Below are positions 29,295-38,637 of a stretch of 64,000 bases of DNA, piece by piece (position 1 is the first letter of the stretch; each line of letters opens with the position of its first letter). The position numbers and the translations under genes were made by a program. The notes under the pieces were generated by a model, which did not search any database, had not been told where the DNA came from, and worked only from the letters and a program-made list of their open reading frames with translations. This stretch comes from Marinobacter sp. MDS2 (lineage in GTDB: Bacteria > Pseudomonadota > Gammaproteobacteria > Pseudomonadales > Oleiphilaceae), in contig NZ_JAVAJF010000002.1 of assembly GCF_030718085.1 (NCBI RefSeq), positions 434,001-498,000 of the forward strand. Direction: 5' to 3'.

Positions 29295-30233
29295 CTATTC
29301 GTTGAAGCTGACCGGCCTTTGTTGCCGGGTATTCACCTGCAGTGAAAAAATGTCCGGTCGGGCGTAGTGACCGGCGATGTCAAGGCTGCGCCTTGCCGCG
29401 CTCACTTCACTCACATCGATCTCAACCAGCAGCAGCCCGGTTTCCTGCCGCATTGGGCCTGCCACTATCTCCCCGGCCGGCGATATGACCACCGAGTCAC
29501 CGGAGTTGATCCATTCCTCTTTGTCGGGATATAACCGATCGACTTCTGGAAAGTCCGCAGGCAGGTCACGTGTACGCAACACGTTGCCCGCACCCAGAAC
29601 CCAGCACCCGCCTTCCCGGGCGATGTGCTGCAGGGTGCGAAGCCAGCGGTCACCGCTGTCATAGGTCGGCGCGATGTAGATGTCGATGCCCTGGGCGAAC
29701 AGCGCATAGCGCGCCAGCGGCATATAGTTCTCCCAGCACACCAGAGAACCCACCCGGCCAACGGGTGTATCGACGACTTTCAGACCGCTGGCATCGCCGA
29801 AGCCCCAGACCATGCGTTCCGGGTTCGTGGGCATGAGTTTGCGGTGGCAATTCTGCACGGTGCCTTCCGGACTGATGGTCAGCACCGAGTTGTAGATTGT
29901 GGACCGGCTGGTATCTTCGTCGCGCTCTTCGATGCCGCAGACAACCGTCACCTGCATCTCCTTCGCAACGTCCAGTAGGGGGCGCAACTGGTCAGATCCG
30001 ATTTGCACGGCGTTGTTCAGCAGACGGCTATGTAACTGCTCTGATAAGCCCCAGTCTCCGCCCGGTTTCAAACGCCATATCCAGGCGGGATAACCGGGAA
30101 TGTAGGTTTCCGAGAACACCACCAGTTCGGCGCCTTGGGTAGCCGCGTCCTTAACCAGTTGCACGGCTCTGTGTATGGTCTCTTCCCGGTTCAGAAAAAC
30201 CGGGGGTTCCTGAACTATCGCTATCTTTGTCAT
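29295..30233 (-). CDS. Nitrilase / carbon-nitrogen hydrolase family protein
   Basis: A 312-residue protein from the ATG at 30233. The nitrilase catalytic triad is visible: Glu in FSETYIPGYPAW (about residue 43), Lys in HRKLMPTNP (about 128) and Cys in LVCWENYMP (about 162). The CWENYMP form is typical of true nitrilases, which hydrolyse nitriles to acid and ammonia, more than of amidases. The divergent HxlR-type gene 250 bases away is its likely regulator by position. Confidence 0.92.
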   Translation of the reverse strand: MTKIAIVQEPPVFLNREETIHRAVQLVKDAATQGAELVVFSETYIPGYPAWIWRLKPGGDWGLSEQLHSRLLNNAVQIGSDQLRPLLDVAKEMQVTVVCGIEERDEDTSRSTIYNSVLTISPEGTVQNCHRKLMPTNPERMVWGFGDASGLKVVDTPVGRVGSLVCWENYMPLARYALFAQGIDIYIAPTYDSGDRWLRTLQHIAREGGCWVLGAGNVLRTRDLPADFPEVDRLYPDKEEWINSGDSVVISPAGEIVAGPMRQETGLLLVEIDVSEVSAARRSLDIAGHYARPDIFSLQVNTRQQRPVSFNE

Positions 30234-30485
30234 GACCCTTGCCTCTTCAGCGGTATTCGCGTGGGTGACGCGCAAGCTGGGCTGTAGGAATGCACATCAC
30301 ATCAGTCTTTTCAGTGCTCATAGTGTCGTTCCTTTTCCAAGCAATGACCCTGCGGTTTGCTGAGCCTGAGATTATTGTCTCCCTCTTATGTGCGGGCGCG
30401 ATAGTCCAGAAAATGGAGCGACCGATGTCTGCAAGGGCTAATATGAAAGCTTGGGGCCGGAATTTCTACAAAGGAGTCAACACTC

Positions 30486-31166
30486 ATGACCAACTATGGA
30501 CAGTACTGCACCGTGGCACGGGGCTCGGAGATATTGGGCGAGCGGTGGACTCCGTTGGTGGTAAGGGAACTACTGTGTGGCAGCACCCACTTCAATGAGA
30601 TTCGTCGGGGTCTGCCAAGAATGTCGGGTACACTTCTGGCACAACGTTTGAAAAAGCTAGAGGAAATGGGCGTACTTCAGCGGGTTCAGGGCGACAGTAA
30701 CCCTGAATACCAGCTGACGCCAGCGGGCGAAGAGCTGCGTCCAATTATCCTGGCTATTGGTCACTGGGGGGCGAAGTGGATTGGTAGCCGGTTGCAGGCG
30801 AATCAGCTTGATGCCGGTTTCTTGATGTGGGATATCCGCCGTTTCGCACAGTGTGACAAATTTCCCGCTGAGCGCCGCGTAGTCATCCACTTTTTCCTGA
30901 ACGATGCGAGACTGCGTGAGCGGCATTGGTGGCTGGTTGTGAGCAACGGAGAGATTGATCTTTGCCGAGAGGACCCGGGGCACGAATTAACGCTCGTCGT
31001 GGAGGCCAGCGTCCTCAGCCTGACCGAGATCTGGACCGGTGACAGCGATCCGGACAGGGAACAGGAAGCGCGTCGTCTTATAGTCCGTGGCAGCGAACGG
31101 GATTGCCGGGAGCTCTGGGGCTGGCTCGGCCGAAGCGTGTTTGCGGCCAGTAGAGCACGCGACTAA
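30486..31166 (+). CDS. HxlR family transcriptional regulator with C-terminal SCP2-like domain
   Basis: A 226-residue protein. Residues 1-100 are an HxlR winged helix: GSEILGERWTPLVVRELLCGSTHFNEIRRGLPRMSGTLLAQRLKKLEEMG. The C-terminal 110 residues match no DNA-binding fold and resemble the sterol-carrier-like domain found in some HxlR proteins, perhaps a ligand pocket. It is divergent from the nitrilase-GFA pair. AAAGGAG lies before the ATG. Confidence 0.88.
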   Translation: MTNYGQYCTVARGSEILGERWTPLVVRELLCGSTHFNEIRRGLPRMSGTLLAQRLKKLEEMGVLQRVQGDSNPEYQLTPAGEELRPIILAIGHWGAKWIGSRLQANQLDAGFLMWDIRRFAQCDKFPAERRVVIHFFLNDARLRERHWWLVVSNGEIDLCREDPGHELTLVVEASVLSLTEIWTGDSDPDREQEARRLIVRGSERDCRELWGWLGRSVFAASRARD

Positions 31167-31239
31167 TGCAAGCAATGGGCGCGTGACTTAAACCAATGGG
31201 CCTTTACGATACCCGGCCCGCTTATGGTTTTCAGAGCAC

Positions 31240-33222
31240 TTACAGCGGCGGCATGGGGCAGTCCAACTGATCGGCTACCAGCCTCATCAGTTCATATTCC
31301 CGCACCTCCACCTTGCCATCATGCAGGATGCAATGACCGCAGGCATCGATGATGCCGGGCTTCAATAAGGGCGACAACCGGCTCAGAGAGGCTAGGGCGG
31401 CCTGAAGCTCTTTGATAGAGACTGATGGGGTCGGCGGCTGGTTTGGCTGTGAGAAGAAGCCTGCGATGGCTTCCTGATAAAGTTTTGCTGCATCTTGCTC
31501 GGAAGGGGAGCCAGCGCGGGCGAATAGCCCGACAACACATTCAATGTCGGCTCTTACTGAGCGATAGTTTCTGTGCCTCACAGGCACCGCCTGCTCTGCG
31601 TTGGGAGCCAGGTGCCGGCTTAAGAACGTGTTTAGTGCCAGCTCAAACAAACTTAAACGTTTATCGGCAGCGACCAGCTTTCGAACGTTGTTTAGTAGTA
31701 GACGACGCTCGTCGGAATCTAATTTTCTCAGCGCCGGCATCGCCAATTCGAGAATCGGGAATCGGGCGGCTTCACCTAATGCTATAAGAGTGGGATTCAA
31801 CTTGGTCAGTATGTCCCGCTGTTCCCCCAGCAGAGTGTGTTCGGGCAGGAGTGCCAAACAGCGCTCCCGTTCGTTGGCGGGGAGATGGTAGGTCAGTAAG
31901 CCATAACACAGCTGGATGGCGCCGGCCCGGGTGTAGAGCAGATTTCGGAAAGTAGCCGGCAGTTGCTGCAAAAGATCGGCTGCAAAGGCTTCGCTCTTTG
32001 GCGTAACGGTGCCCACCCGAGAGGATAGCTGGCTGGCTGGTTGGGGTGCGGTTTCATTGAACGAGGACCGCAACGGAGAAAGCCGGGCACCTGGTGTACC
32101 ACGCGCAGGCCCCGTCACTTGATTGGCCAGATCGGCGAATCGAACCGTTTCTGGCTGCGGTGTATTTGTTTGCAACTTTGCGCTCGGCTCGGTATCTCTC
32201 AAGCGGCTTCGAAGGCGCGCTAATAATCCGGGTTGTATCGCGTTGATGCGTTCATTGACGGGCGGGTGTGAAGCCAGCAGCGAGCTGAATTTCATCCGTG
32301 CCGATTCACCGAAGCACATGTGATTCATGTCGCTGGCATGGCTGGTGGTGTCGAGGTAACCGCTGGTCATACCAATCTTGAACAGCGCCCCGCCTATGCC
32401 TTCCGGATTTCGGGTGAACTGTACCGAAGACGCGTCTGCCAGCATTTCTCGTTGGCGTGACACCGCGGCTTGAATCAGTCGGCCGAAGAATACGCCTACG
32501 TACCCGATAATCATCAGAACGAGGCCCAGAACGCCCATGGCGAATTGTGCGCGATTATCGCTATTTCGGCTTCGTGTGGCGCTGCTGTAGAAGCCCACTC
32601 GCAGGAGGAACTGGCCGATTTGGCCAATCATCAGAATGCCCGCAAGAATGGCAATCAGCCGCACGTTAAGGCGCATGTCACCATTCAGGATGTGGCTGAA
32701 CTCGTGTCCCACCACACCTTGGAGTTCGTCCCGGTCTAGTTGCGACAGAGCCCCTTTGGTGACCACCATCACGGCTTCACCCGGGCTGTAGCCCGCCACA
32801 AAAGCATTGATGCTGGTTTCACCGTCCATCACGTACAGTTCGGGCACCGAAACACCGCTGGCAATGGCCATTTCTTCCACGATGTTGCGCAGTTTGCGTT
32901 CGTCGGGATCGCGGGTGTCCGGATCGATCAGGCGTGCCCCGACCATTTTTGCCACGCGCGAACCGCCCCCGGCCAGGTCTGCCCAGCGTACTAGCGAGCC
33001 AATTCCGATCAAAACGACGACCGCTGCTGCGGTGGTAATGCCGTGCGAAGACAGTAGCCAATGATGAAAGGGTAGGGGGGAGCTTTCGCTTCGGGTAACC
33101 AGATAGCCGACCAGACAGACCGCCAGTGTGATCAGCACGACGGCGGTCAAAAACAGGACAACAAGAAGCGTGGTGTTGCGCCGGGCGTGAGCCTGGCGCT
33201 GAAAAAAACCGGGTGCTGCCAT
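31240..33222 (-). CDS. M48 family metallopeptidase (HtpX-like) with C-terminal TerB-like region
   Basis: A 660-residue membrane protease, more than twice the length of HtpX. Two helices (about residues 15-40 and 52-75) precede the catalytic domain with zinc motif HEFSH (about residues 172-176) and further helices (about 190-260). The third ligand glutamate is probably in the MLADASSVQF segment. The last 300 residues, cytoplasmic, end in a motif with ILHDGKVEVREYELMRLVAD, reminiscent of TerB-like domains. The lemA gene lies 10 bases upstream on the same strand; M48-LemA pairs are common. Likely role: membrane protein quality control. Confidence 0.9.
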   Translation of the reverse strand: MAAPGFFQRQAHARRNTTLLVVLFLTAVVLITLAVCLVGYLVTRSESSPLPFHHWLLSSHGITTAAAVVVLIGIGSLVRWADLAGGGSRVAKMVGARLIDPDTRDPDERKLRNIVEEMAIASGVSVPELYVMDGETSINAFVAGYSPGEAVMVVTKGALSQLDRDELQGVVGHEFSHILNGDMRLNVRLIAILAGILMIGQIGQFLLRVGFYSSATRSRNSDNRAQFAMGVLGLVLMIIGYVGVFFGRLIQAAVSRQREMLADASSVQFTRNPEGIGGALFKIGMTSGYLDTTSHASDMNHMCFGESARMKFSSLLASHPPVNERINAIQPGLLARLRSRLRDTEPSAKLQTNTPQPETVRFADLANQVTGPARGTPGARLSPLRSSFNETAPQPASQLSSRVGTVTPKSEAFAADLLQQLPATFRNLLYTRAGAIQLCYGLLTYHLPANERERCLALLPEHTLLGEQRDILTKLNPTLIALGEAARFPILELAMPALRKLDSDERRLLLNNVRKLVAADKRLSLFELALNTFLSRHLAPNAEQAVPVRHRNYRSVRADIECVVGLFARAGSPSEQDAAKLYQEAIAGFFSQPNQPPTPSVSIKELQAALASLSRLSPLLKPGIIDACGHCILHDGKVEVREYELMRLVADQLDCPMPPL

Positions 33223-33232
33223 GAATCAGGCC

Positions 33233-33823
33233 TCAGAAACTGACTTTCGGGGCCTGACGGGCTTCGGGAGATTCCAGTTGAAGTTGGGCGGTTTCTTTAA
33301 AGGCAAACATACCGGCAATGATGTTGTTCGGGAACTTCTCGCGGAAAATATTATAGGTCATTACGCCATCGTTGTAGGCTTGGCGTGCGAAGGCGACCCG
33401 GTTCTCGGTGCTGGACAGCTCTTCCATCAACTGTTGAATGGTTTCGTTGGCTTTCAGTTCCGGATAGTTCTCGGACACAGCGTAGAAGTTGGCCAGAGCC
33501 TTGGTGAGAAGATTTTCGGCACTGCCCAGTCGCTGTATCTTGGTGTTGTCGGCAGGGTCTTTGGCGGCGTCTTTCTGGGCGCTAACGGCATTGTTACGCG
33601 CTTCCATGACCTGGGTGAGCGTGGATTTCTCGTGATCCAGGTAACCCTTGGCCGCTTCTACCAGGTTGGGGATGAGGTCGTGTCGCCGTTGCAGTTGTAC
33701 GTCGATTTGGGCGAAACCGTTTTTGAACTGATTACGCAGTGATACCAGATTGTTGTAGATGAAAACCAGATAGATCACGACGACCGCGATCACCACAAGG
33801 CCGATGACTGTTGTCATTCCCAT
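33233..33823 (-). CDS. lemA: LemA family protein
   Basis: A 196-residue protein with an N-terminal membrane helix (residues 4-25) and the LemA core: NNLVSLRNQFKNGFAQIDVQLQRRHDLIPNLVEAAKGY, followed by long helices. LemA proteins have no settled biochemical role but recur next to M48 proteases, here 10 bases downstream, suggesting they work together at the membrane. Confidence 0.95.
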   Translation of the reverse strand: MGMTTVIGLVVIAVVVIYLVFIYNNLVSLRNQFKNGFAQIDVQLQRRHDLIPNLVEAAKGYLDHEKSTLTQVMEARNNAVSAQKDAAKDPADNTKIQRLGSAENLLTKALANFYAVSENYPELKANETIQQLMEELSSTENRVAFARQAYNDGVMTYNIFREKFPNNIIAGMFAFKETAQLQLESPEARQAPKVSF

Positions 33824-33843
33824 GCTTAACCCTCGAACTGTGT

Positions 33844-35913
33844 TTAGGCGTTATTTTCCACGATCTTGGCGTGGAAAGTCTTTACAAATTTCTCGAAATC
33901 ATCGGGCAATAGAGGCCTGCTGAACAAATACCCTTGGGCCACTTTGCAGCCTCGCTGGGTGAGGTAGTGCTCTTGCTCTTCCGTTTCCACCCCTTCTGCG
34001 ATAACGGTCAGGTTCAGGCTTCGGCCGAGATCGATGATGGTGTTGGCAATCCGGGTATCTTCCTCGTTGGCCAGAAGATCCTGGATAAATTGTTTGTCGA
34101 TCTTCAGATGCTGTACCGGCATTTTCTTCAAGTAGGTCAGCGATGAATAGCCGGTGCCAAAGTCATCGACCGCTATGCTGATGCCGGCCCTGTGCAGTTG
34201 GTGCAGTTTTGCAACCGCATCGGTGATGTTGGTCATAAAGCTGGTTTCTGTGATTTCCAGTTCCAGCCGGCCGGGCGGAACCTGATATTGGGCGATGCAC
34301 GACAGAATATCTTCGACAATGGAATTCTGCCTCAGCTGCACCGCCGACAGGTTCACGGCAATTCTGAGATGGGAGCCGGTAGCCGCCCAGAGGGCAGCCT
34401 GCTTGCATGCTTGTTCCAGTACCCATTTGCCTATTTTGACGATATGCCCACTGGTTTCGGCAATGGGAATGAACTTGTCCGGGGATACGAAACCGCGCTC
34501 CGGGTGCTTCCAGCGAAGCAAGGCTTCTGCGCCAATAACCCGTTTGGTTTCCAGGTTGATTTGGGGCTGGTAAACGAGATGGAACTCTTTGTTTTCGATG
34601 GCTTGAGCGAGGTCCTTTTCCATCTGTTTGCGATCACGGATTTCCTGATCGATGCTGGCAATGTAAAACTGAAAACGGGTGTGACTGTTCTGCTTCGCGA
34701 GTGCCATGGTTTGCTCTGCACTTTGCAGCAACCGGTCGGCTTCGGCAGCATCGTTCGGGAAGATCGAAATGCCCAGCGTTGATGTCATGGCAATGCGGTG
34801 GCTGCCAGCGTCGATCGGGGTGCCAACGATGGACAATATTTTTTCTGCCGTTTCTGCAGCGTGAAAGTTGTCGCGAAGCCTTTTCTCGACAATGACAAAT
34901 TGGTCGCTTCCCAAACGAGCCAGAGCGAAACGATCTGTCGGGAAATTCGCGCTTAACCGGCTGGCAACTGATTTCAGAATCAGATCACCGGTGCGAAAGC
35001 CGCATTGCTCGTTCACCGATTTAAAATCATCGATGCCGCACACGGTCAGTGAGAAGGAGATGCCCCTGGCCTTGGAGGTTTCTATGATCTTCTGCAGGTC
35101 CTCCAAGAAAGCATCCCGGCTGGGTAGGCCTGTCAGCGTATCAATTCTCGCAAGTTCATTAACCCGATCCTCGGCTTCGCGGTGTTTTTGCTGGCCTTCG
35201 GCAATTGCAACCAGCAGGTTGTTGGTGGCGTTAACCCAGACTCCGAGTTCGTTTGTCTCGTGACCTTTAGGGACGCTGAGGAGGTACTGGTCCGGGTAAT
35301 CAGGATCAACCTTTTTAAGGGAATGCACGATCCTGAGCAAAGGGCTGGCCAGCAGCCAGTGGAAAAGGATGAAAAGTGCCAATCCGAGTATCAAGGCGAT
35401 GGCGATGCCCGATGCAAAAGTCGTGAGCCCTCGCATTAACCAGATTTCGGCATCGTGTGCGGTGTCGAGGTGTATCTCTAGGTAGCCGTATGGCTCGGTT
35501 GGATTATCGCTGCGTTTAAGGGTTTCCCGATAGACCCAGACCTTGCCGAAAATAAGATCCGTAATAGGGCGAAAGCCCAGTTTGCTAGGCGAGCGTTTGC
35601 GGCTACTTAGCTCGCTGCCATCGAGATGGGAAATGCGCGCAAGATTAATAGGCTCCAGAGCGAAAAGCCCGTCCACAACCTGTTGCCCCAGGGTTTCGTC
35701 AATGCTGAAAACCGCTTGGGTGGCTGCATCATAGACCATGGCAAGGGTTTGTTCTGCCTGCTGTTTGAGCTCCGACGACACCCTCTTTGCATCCAGAGCA
35801 ACCTGAACCGTGCTGACGGCGAGCCCGGTGATTAACGCAACGGCCAGCACCCATCGCAGGATTCGGGATCCCAGATGATTTTCTGCTTCAAGCGTTTTCG
35901 TCATGCCAATCAT
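33844..35913 (-). CDS. Membrane GGDEF-EAL protein, probable c-di-GMP phosphodiesterase
   Basis: A 689-residue protein. Two helices (about residues 20-40 and 165-190) flank a periplasmic sensor domain, then a HAMP-like segment, a GGDEF domain (about 255-420) and an EAL domain (about 430-685). The GGDEF site reads GSDQF, so cyclase activity is unlikely. The EAL site is intact: EALLRW, DDFGTGYSS and EGVETEEQ. It should cleave c-di-GMP, with the degenerate domain perhaps binding GTP. It lies 20 bases after lemA's upstream end on the same strand, so all three genes may be cotranscribed. Confidence 0.93.
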   Translation of the reverse strand: MIGMTKTLEAENHLGSRILRWVLAVALITGLAVSTVQVALDAKRVSSELKQQAEQTLAMVYDAATQAVFSIDETLGQQVVDGLFALEPINLARISHLDGSELSSRKRSPSKLGFRPITDLIFGKVWVYRETLKRSDNPTEPYGYLEIHLDTAHDAEIWLMRGLTTFASGIAIALILGLALFILFHWLLASPLLRIVHSLKKVDPDYPDQYLLSVPKGHETNELGVWVNATNNLLVAIAEGQQKHREAEDRVNELARIDTLTGLPSRDAFLEDLQKIIETSKARGISFSLTVCGIDDFKSVNEQCGFRTGDLILKSVASRLSANFPTDRFALARLGSDQFVIVEKRLRDNFHAAETAEKILSIVGTPIDAGSHRIAMTSTLGISIFPNDAAEADRLLQSAEQTMALAKQNSHTRFQFYIASIDQEIRDRKQMEKDLAQAIENKEFHLVYQPQINLETKRVIGAEALLRWKHPERGFVSPDKFIPIAETSGHIVKIGKWVLEQACKQAALWAATGSHLRIAVNLSAVQLRQNSIVEDILSCIAQYQVPPGRLELEITETSFMTNITDAVAKLHQLHRAGISIAVDDFGTGYSSLTYLKKMPVQHLKIDKQFIQDLLANEEDTRIANTIIDLGRSLNLTVIAEGVETEEQEHYLTQRGCKVAQGYLFSRPLLPDDFEKFVKTFHAKIVENNA

Positions 35914-36078
35914 TGCAGCTCATGTGTCATGGGTATCGGGGGTGTTGGTTCGTCCGGACGGCACCCACAACAGAGTATGGTTGAAGCCGATTTTGACGCC
36001 ACCGAGTATGCCTGAAATTTCCGTTATGTCTTGAAAGCGCGTGTATAGATTTGTTGCAGTTTGATCAATGTCATAAAA

Positions 36079-36117
36079 CAGAAACGCCCGCCGGGAAATT
36101 CCGGGCGGGCGTTTCTG
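36079..36117 (-). terminator. Terminator hairpin downstream of sodB
   Basis: A long GC-rich hairpin (AAACGCCCGCC against GGGCGGGCGTTT) with the sodB stop about 50 bases away. T-rich on the minus-strand side (GTTTCTGTTTTATG), as expected for sodB. Confidence 0.8.
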
Positions 36118-36163
36118 TTTCTGGGCAGCGGAAGGGGCTTCGCTGCCAGACTCAGCTGCTGAA

Positions 36164-36742
36164 TTATGCCAGGTTTTCGTTTACGAAATCCCAGTTAACC
36201 AACTTCCAGAAGCCTTCCAGGTAGTTCGGACGGCTGTTGCGGTAGTCGATGTAGTAGGCGTGTTCCCACACGTCGACCGTCAGAACCGGCTTGTCTGCGC
36301 CAGTCAGCGGCGTTTCGGCGTTGCTGGTGTTGACGATTTCAACACTGCCGTCGGCCTTTTTGACCAGCCAAGTCCAGCCTGAACCGAAGTTGTTGGCGGC
36401 TTTGTCGTTGAATTCTTTCTTGAAGTTATCGAAAGAGCCGAACGCCTTTTCGATGGCTTCTTTAGCTGCACCCGTTGGCTCGCCGCCGCCGTTAGGCGTC
36501 AGGCCGTTCCAGAAGAACGTGTGGTTCCAAACTTGGGCTGCGTTGTTGAACAGAGGGCCGCTGGCACTCTTGATGATCTCTTCCAGAGACTTGTCCGCAT
36601 TGTCAGTACCGTCAACCAGGCCGTTCAGCTTGGTTACGTAGGTCTGGTGATGCTTGCCGTAATGAAACTCAAGAGTTTCCTGGGACATGTGCGGTTCTAG
36701 AGCATTCTTTTCGTAAGGCAGTGCGGGAAGTTCAAATGCCAT
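36164..36742 (-). CDS. sodB: Iron superoxide dismutase
   Basis: A 192-residue cytoplasmic Fe-SOD. Metal ligands are visible: His in LEFHYGKHHQTYV (about residue 27), His in QVWNHTFFW (about 74), and Asp and His in VDVWEHAYYIDY (about 157 and 161). The FFWNGL and GSGWTWLV segments fit the iron rather than the manganese form. It dismutates superoxide and protects iron-sulfur enzymes such as the class I fumarase encoded at 15.6 kb. GGGAGA precedes the ATG. Monocistronic. Confidence 0.97.
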   Translation of the reverse strand: MAFELPALPYEKNALEPHMSQETLEFHYGKHHQTYVTKLNGLVDGTDNADKSLEEIIKSASGPLFNNAAQVWNHTFFWNGLTPNGGGEPTGAAKEAIEKAFGSFDNFKKEFNDKAANNFGSGWTWLVKKADGSVEIVNTSNAETPLTGADKPVLTVDVWEHAYYIDYRNSRPNYLEGFWKLVNWDFVNENLA

Positions 36743-36813
36743 GAGGTCGTTCTCCCTTTCTCTCTTTGTTTATGAGTGTGCGTACCAGCAATATAAGGGC
36801 GAATTGTTTTAAT

Positions 36814-37932
36814 TCAACCCTTTGCTGTGAGACTGCACGTAAAATCGGGACTGCCCGGTAGGAATTGCGCGCAGTTTTTCACGCGCCAGACCAGTTCTTC
36901 GTAGCTATCCGCCAGAATGTTGATGTGCCCGAGCTTGCGGCCGGCGCGCTCGCCTTTGTTGTAAAGATGGACGTGAGCGTAGGGTAGTTCAAGAATGCGC
37001 TCAATGTCGCCGTGCTCGCCAATGATGTTGATCATGCAGCTCAGTCCTCGAGCTTCGACGCTGCCAAGTGCGTGCCCGCTGACCGCCCGAATATGGTTTT
37101 CGAACTGGCTGGTCATGGCGCCTTCAATGGTCCAGTGACCGGAATTGTGAACCCGGGGCGCCATCTCGTTGGCAACCAGGCCTTTCGCTGTTTCGAACAA
37201 TTCCAGAGTGAGCACGCCCACGTACTCTAATTCATTAAGCAGTGCTTTGATGTAGCGCTCGGCGTCTTGTTGAACATGGGCCGGCAACCCGGGCGCAGGC
37301 GCGATGGAATAGCGCAAAATGCCTTCGTGGTGGGTGTTCTCGGCAATCGGGTAGAAGGCGACATCACCGTCTTCCGAACGCACGGCAATCAGCGATACTT
37401 CGCGGCTGAAATTAACGAACTTCTCGACCATAACCCGTGGGTGGCCGATGGATGCCCAGGCGGCTTCGGCGTCTTCCGGGCTTCTCAGTACCGCCTGGCC
37501 TTTGCCGTCGTAACCTTCAGTAATGGATTTGGCGACAACCGGGCAACCGAGGGCTTCAGCAGCGGCTTTCAGTGACTCTGCACTGTCGGCGGTTTTCCAC
37601 TCGGGCGTTGGAATCCCGAGCTGGCCGAACAATGTTTTTTCCTCTTCCCGGTTCTGGCATACCTTCAGCGCACGGGGGCAGGGGTGTACCGGTTTGTGCT
37701 GTGCCAGCTGTTCGGCCACATCCACCGGCAAGTGTTCGAATTCGTAGGTGACGCGGTCTACTTTTGAAAGAAAGTTTTCCAGCTGTTCGCCGTTCCGGTC
37801 TACGATGGTCTCGCCAAGGCCAGCGCTGGGGCTTCCCGACATGTCGTAAAAGACAAAATCTTTGGCTAGCGGATACCCGGCAAGCGCCAGCATACGCCCT
37901 AGTTGACCAGCTCCTAGTACACCGATTTTCAT
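36814..37932 (-). CDS. purK: N5-carboxyaminoimidazole ribonucleotide synthase
   Basis: A 372-residue ATP-grasp enzyme from the ATG at 37932, which has AGGAG 7 bases upstream. It begins MKIGVLGAGQLGRMLALAGYPL and contains the ATP-grasp segments KSITEGYDGKGQAVL and EMAPRVHNSGHWTIEGA. It carboxylates AIR with bicarbonate and ATP in purine synthesis; PurE then isomerises the product. It follows purE by 37 bases in one operon. Confidence 0.97.
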   Translation of the reverse strand: MKIGVLGAGQLGRMLALAGYPLAKDFVFYDMSGSPSAGLGETIVDRNGEQLENFLSKVDRVTYEFEHLPVDVAEQLAQHKPVHPCPRALKVCQNREEEKTLFGQLGIPTPEWKTADSAESLKAAAEALGCPVVAKSITEGYDGKGQAVLRSPEDAEAAWASIGHPRVMVEKFVNFSREVSLIAVRSEDGDVAFYPIAENTHHEGILRYSIAPAPGLPAHVQQDAERYIKALLNELEYVGVLTLELFETAKGLVANEMAPRVHNSGHWTIEGAMTSQFENHIRAVSGHALGSVEARGLSCMINIIGEHGDIERILELPYAHVHLYNKGERAGRKLGHINILADSYEELVWRVKNCAQFLPGSPDFTCSLTAKG

Positions 37933-37969
37933 TCGAACGCTCCTGCCTCTTAAGGTTTTGGAGTGGGCA

Positions 37970-38461
37970 TCACTGATCGCTGGGATCAGGGTTGTCCAGC
38001 ACGGTCTGAGTTTGAGTTGCCCTGAATTCGTCAACCGCTTTGCGAACCTTGTCGTCAAAGGTGCCAATAATCTGGGCGGCCAACAGGCCGGCGTTCGTGG
38101 CACCGGCTTTGCCGATGGCGAGTGTGCCGACCGCGATACCCCCCGGCATTTGTACGATCGAGAGCAGTGAGTCCAGACCGTTCAGCGCCTTGGACTGAAC
38201 CGGCACGCCCAAAACGGGCAAGGAGGTTTGTGACGCAACCATGCCCGGAAGGTGCGCAGCGCCGCCTGCGCCTGCGATGATGGCTTTCAGGCCACGATCC
38301 GAGGCCGTTTTCGCGTACTCAAACAAAAGATCGGGGGTGCGGTGGGCAGAGACGACTCGTGTTTCATAAGGCACGCCGAGTTTGTCGAGCATGTCGGCGG
38401 CGTGTTCCATGGTGGGCCAATCAGATTTCGAGCCCATGATAAGACCTACAAGCGGCTGCAT
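37970..38461 (-). CDS. purE: N5-carboxyaminoimidazole ribonucleotide mutase
   Basis: A 163-residue class I PurE. It starts [18 protein letters not shown] with the conserved GSKSDWPTM loop, followed by VVSAHRTPD and [11 protein letters not shown], the substrate-binding segments. It moves the carboxyl group from N5 to C4 of the imidazole ring. AGGA lies ahead of the ATG at 38461. First gene of purE-purK. Confidence 0.97.
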   Translation of the reverse strand: MQPLVGLIMGSKSDWPTMEHAADMLDKLGVPYETRVVSAHRTPDLLFEYAKTASDRGLKAIIAGAGGAAHLPGMVASQTSLPVLGVPVQSKALNGLDSLLSIVQMPGGIAVGTLAIGKAGATNAGLLAAQIIGTFDDKVRKAVDEFRATQTQTVLDNPDPSDQ

Positions 38462-38637
38462 AAGCAACAGTCCTGTGATAATTGGAAAGCCGGCCATTGT
38501 ATGGATTGGCCCCCCGCCATGCAAGATTGGGGGTGCCGCCAAACAACGCACCTGTATGGTTATTCATTTTAACGTTTTGATTGGCGAGCGTATTATCTAA
38601 TCTTCTTTATTAACCCCCTCTGTATTCAGGAGTTGCA

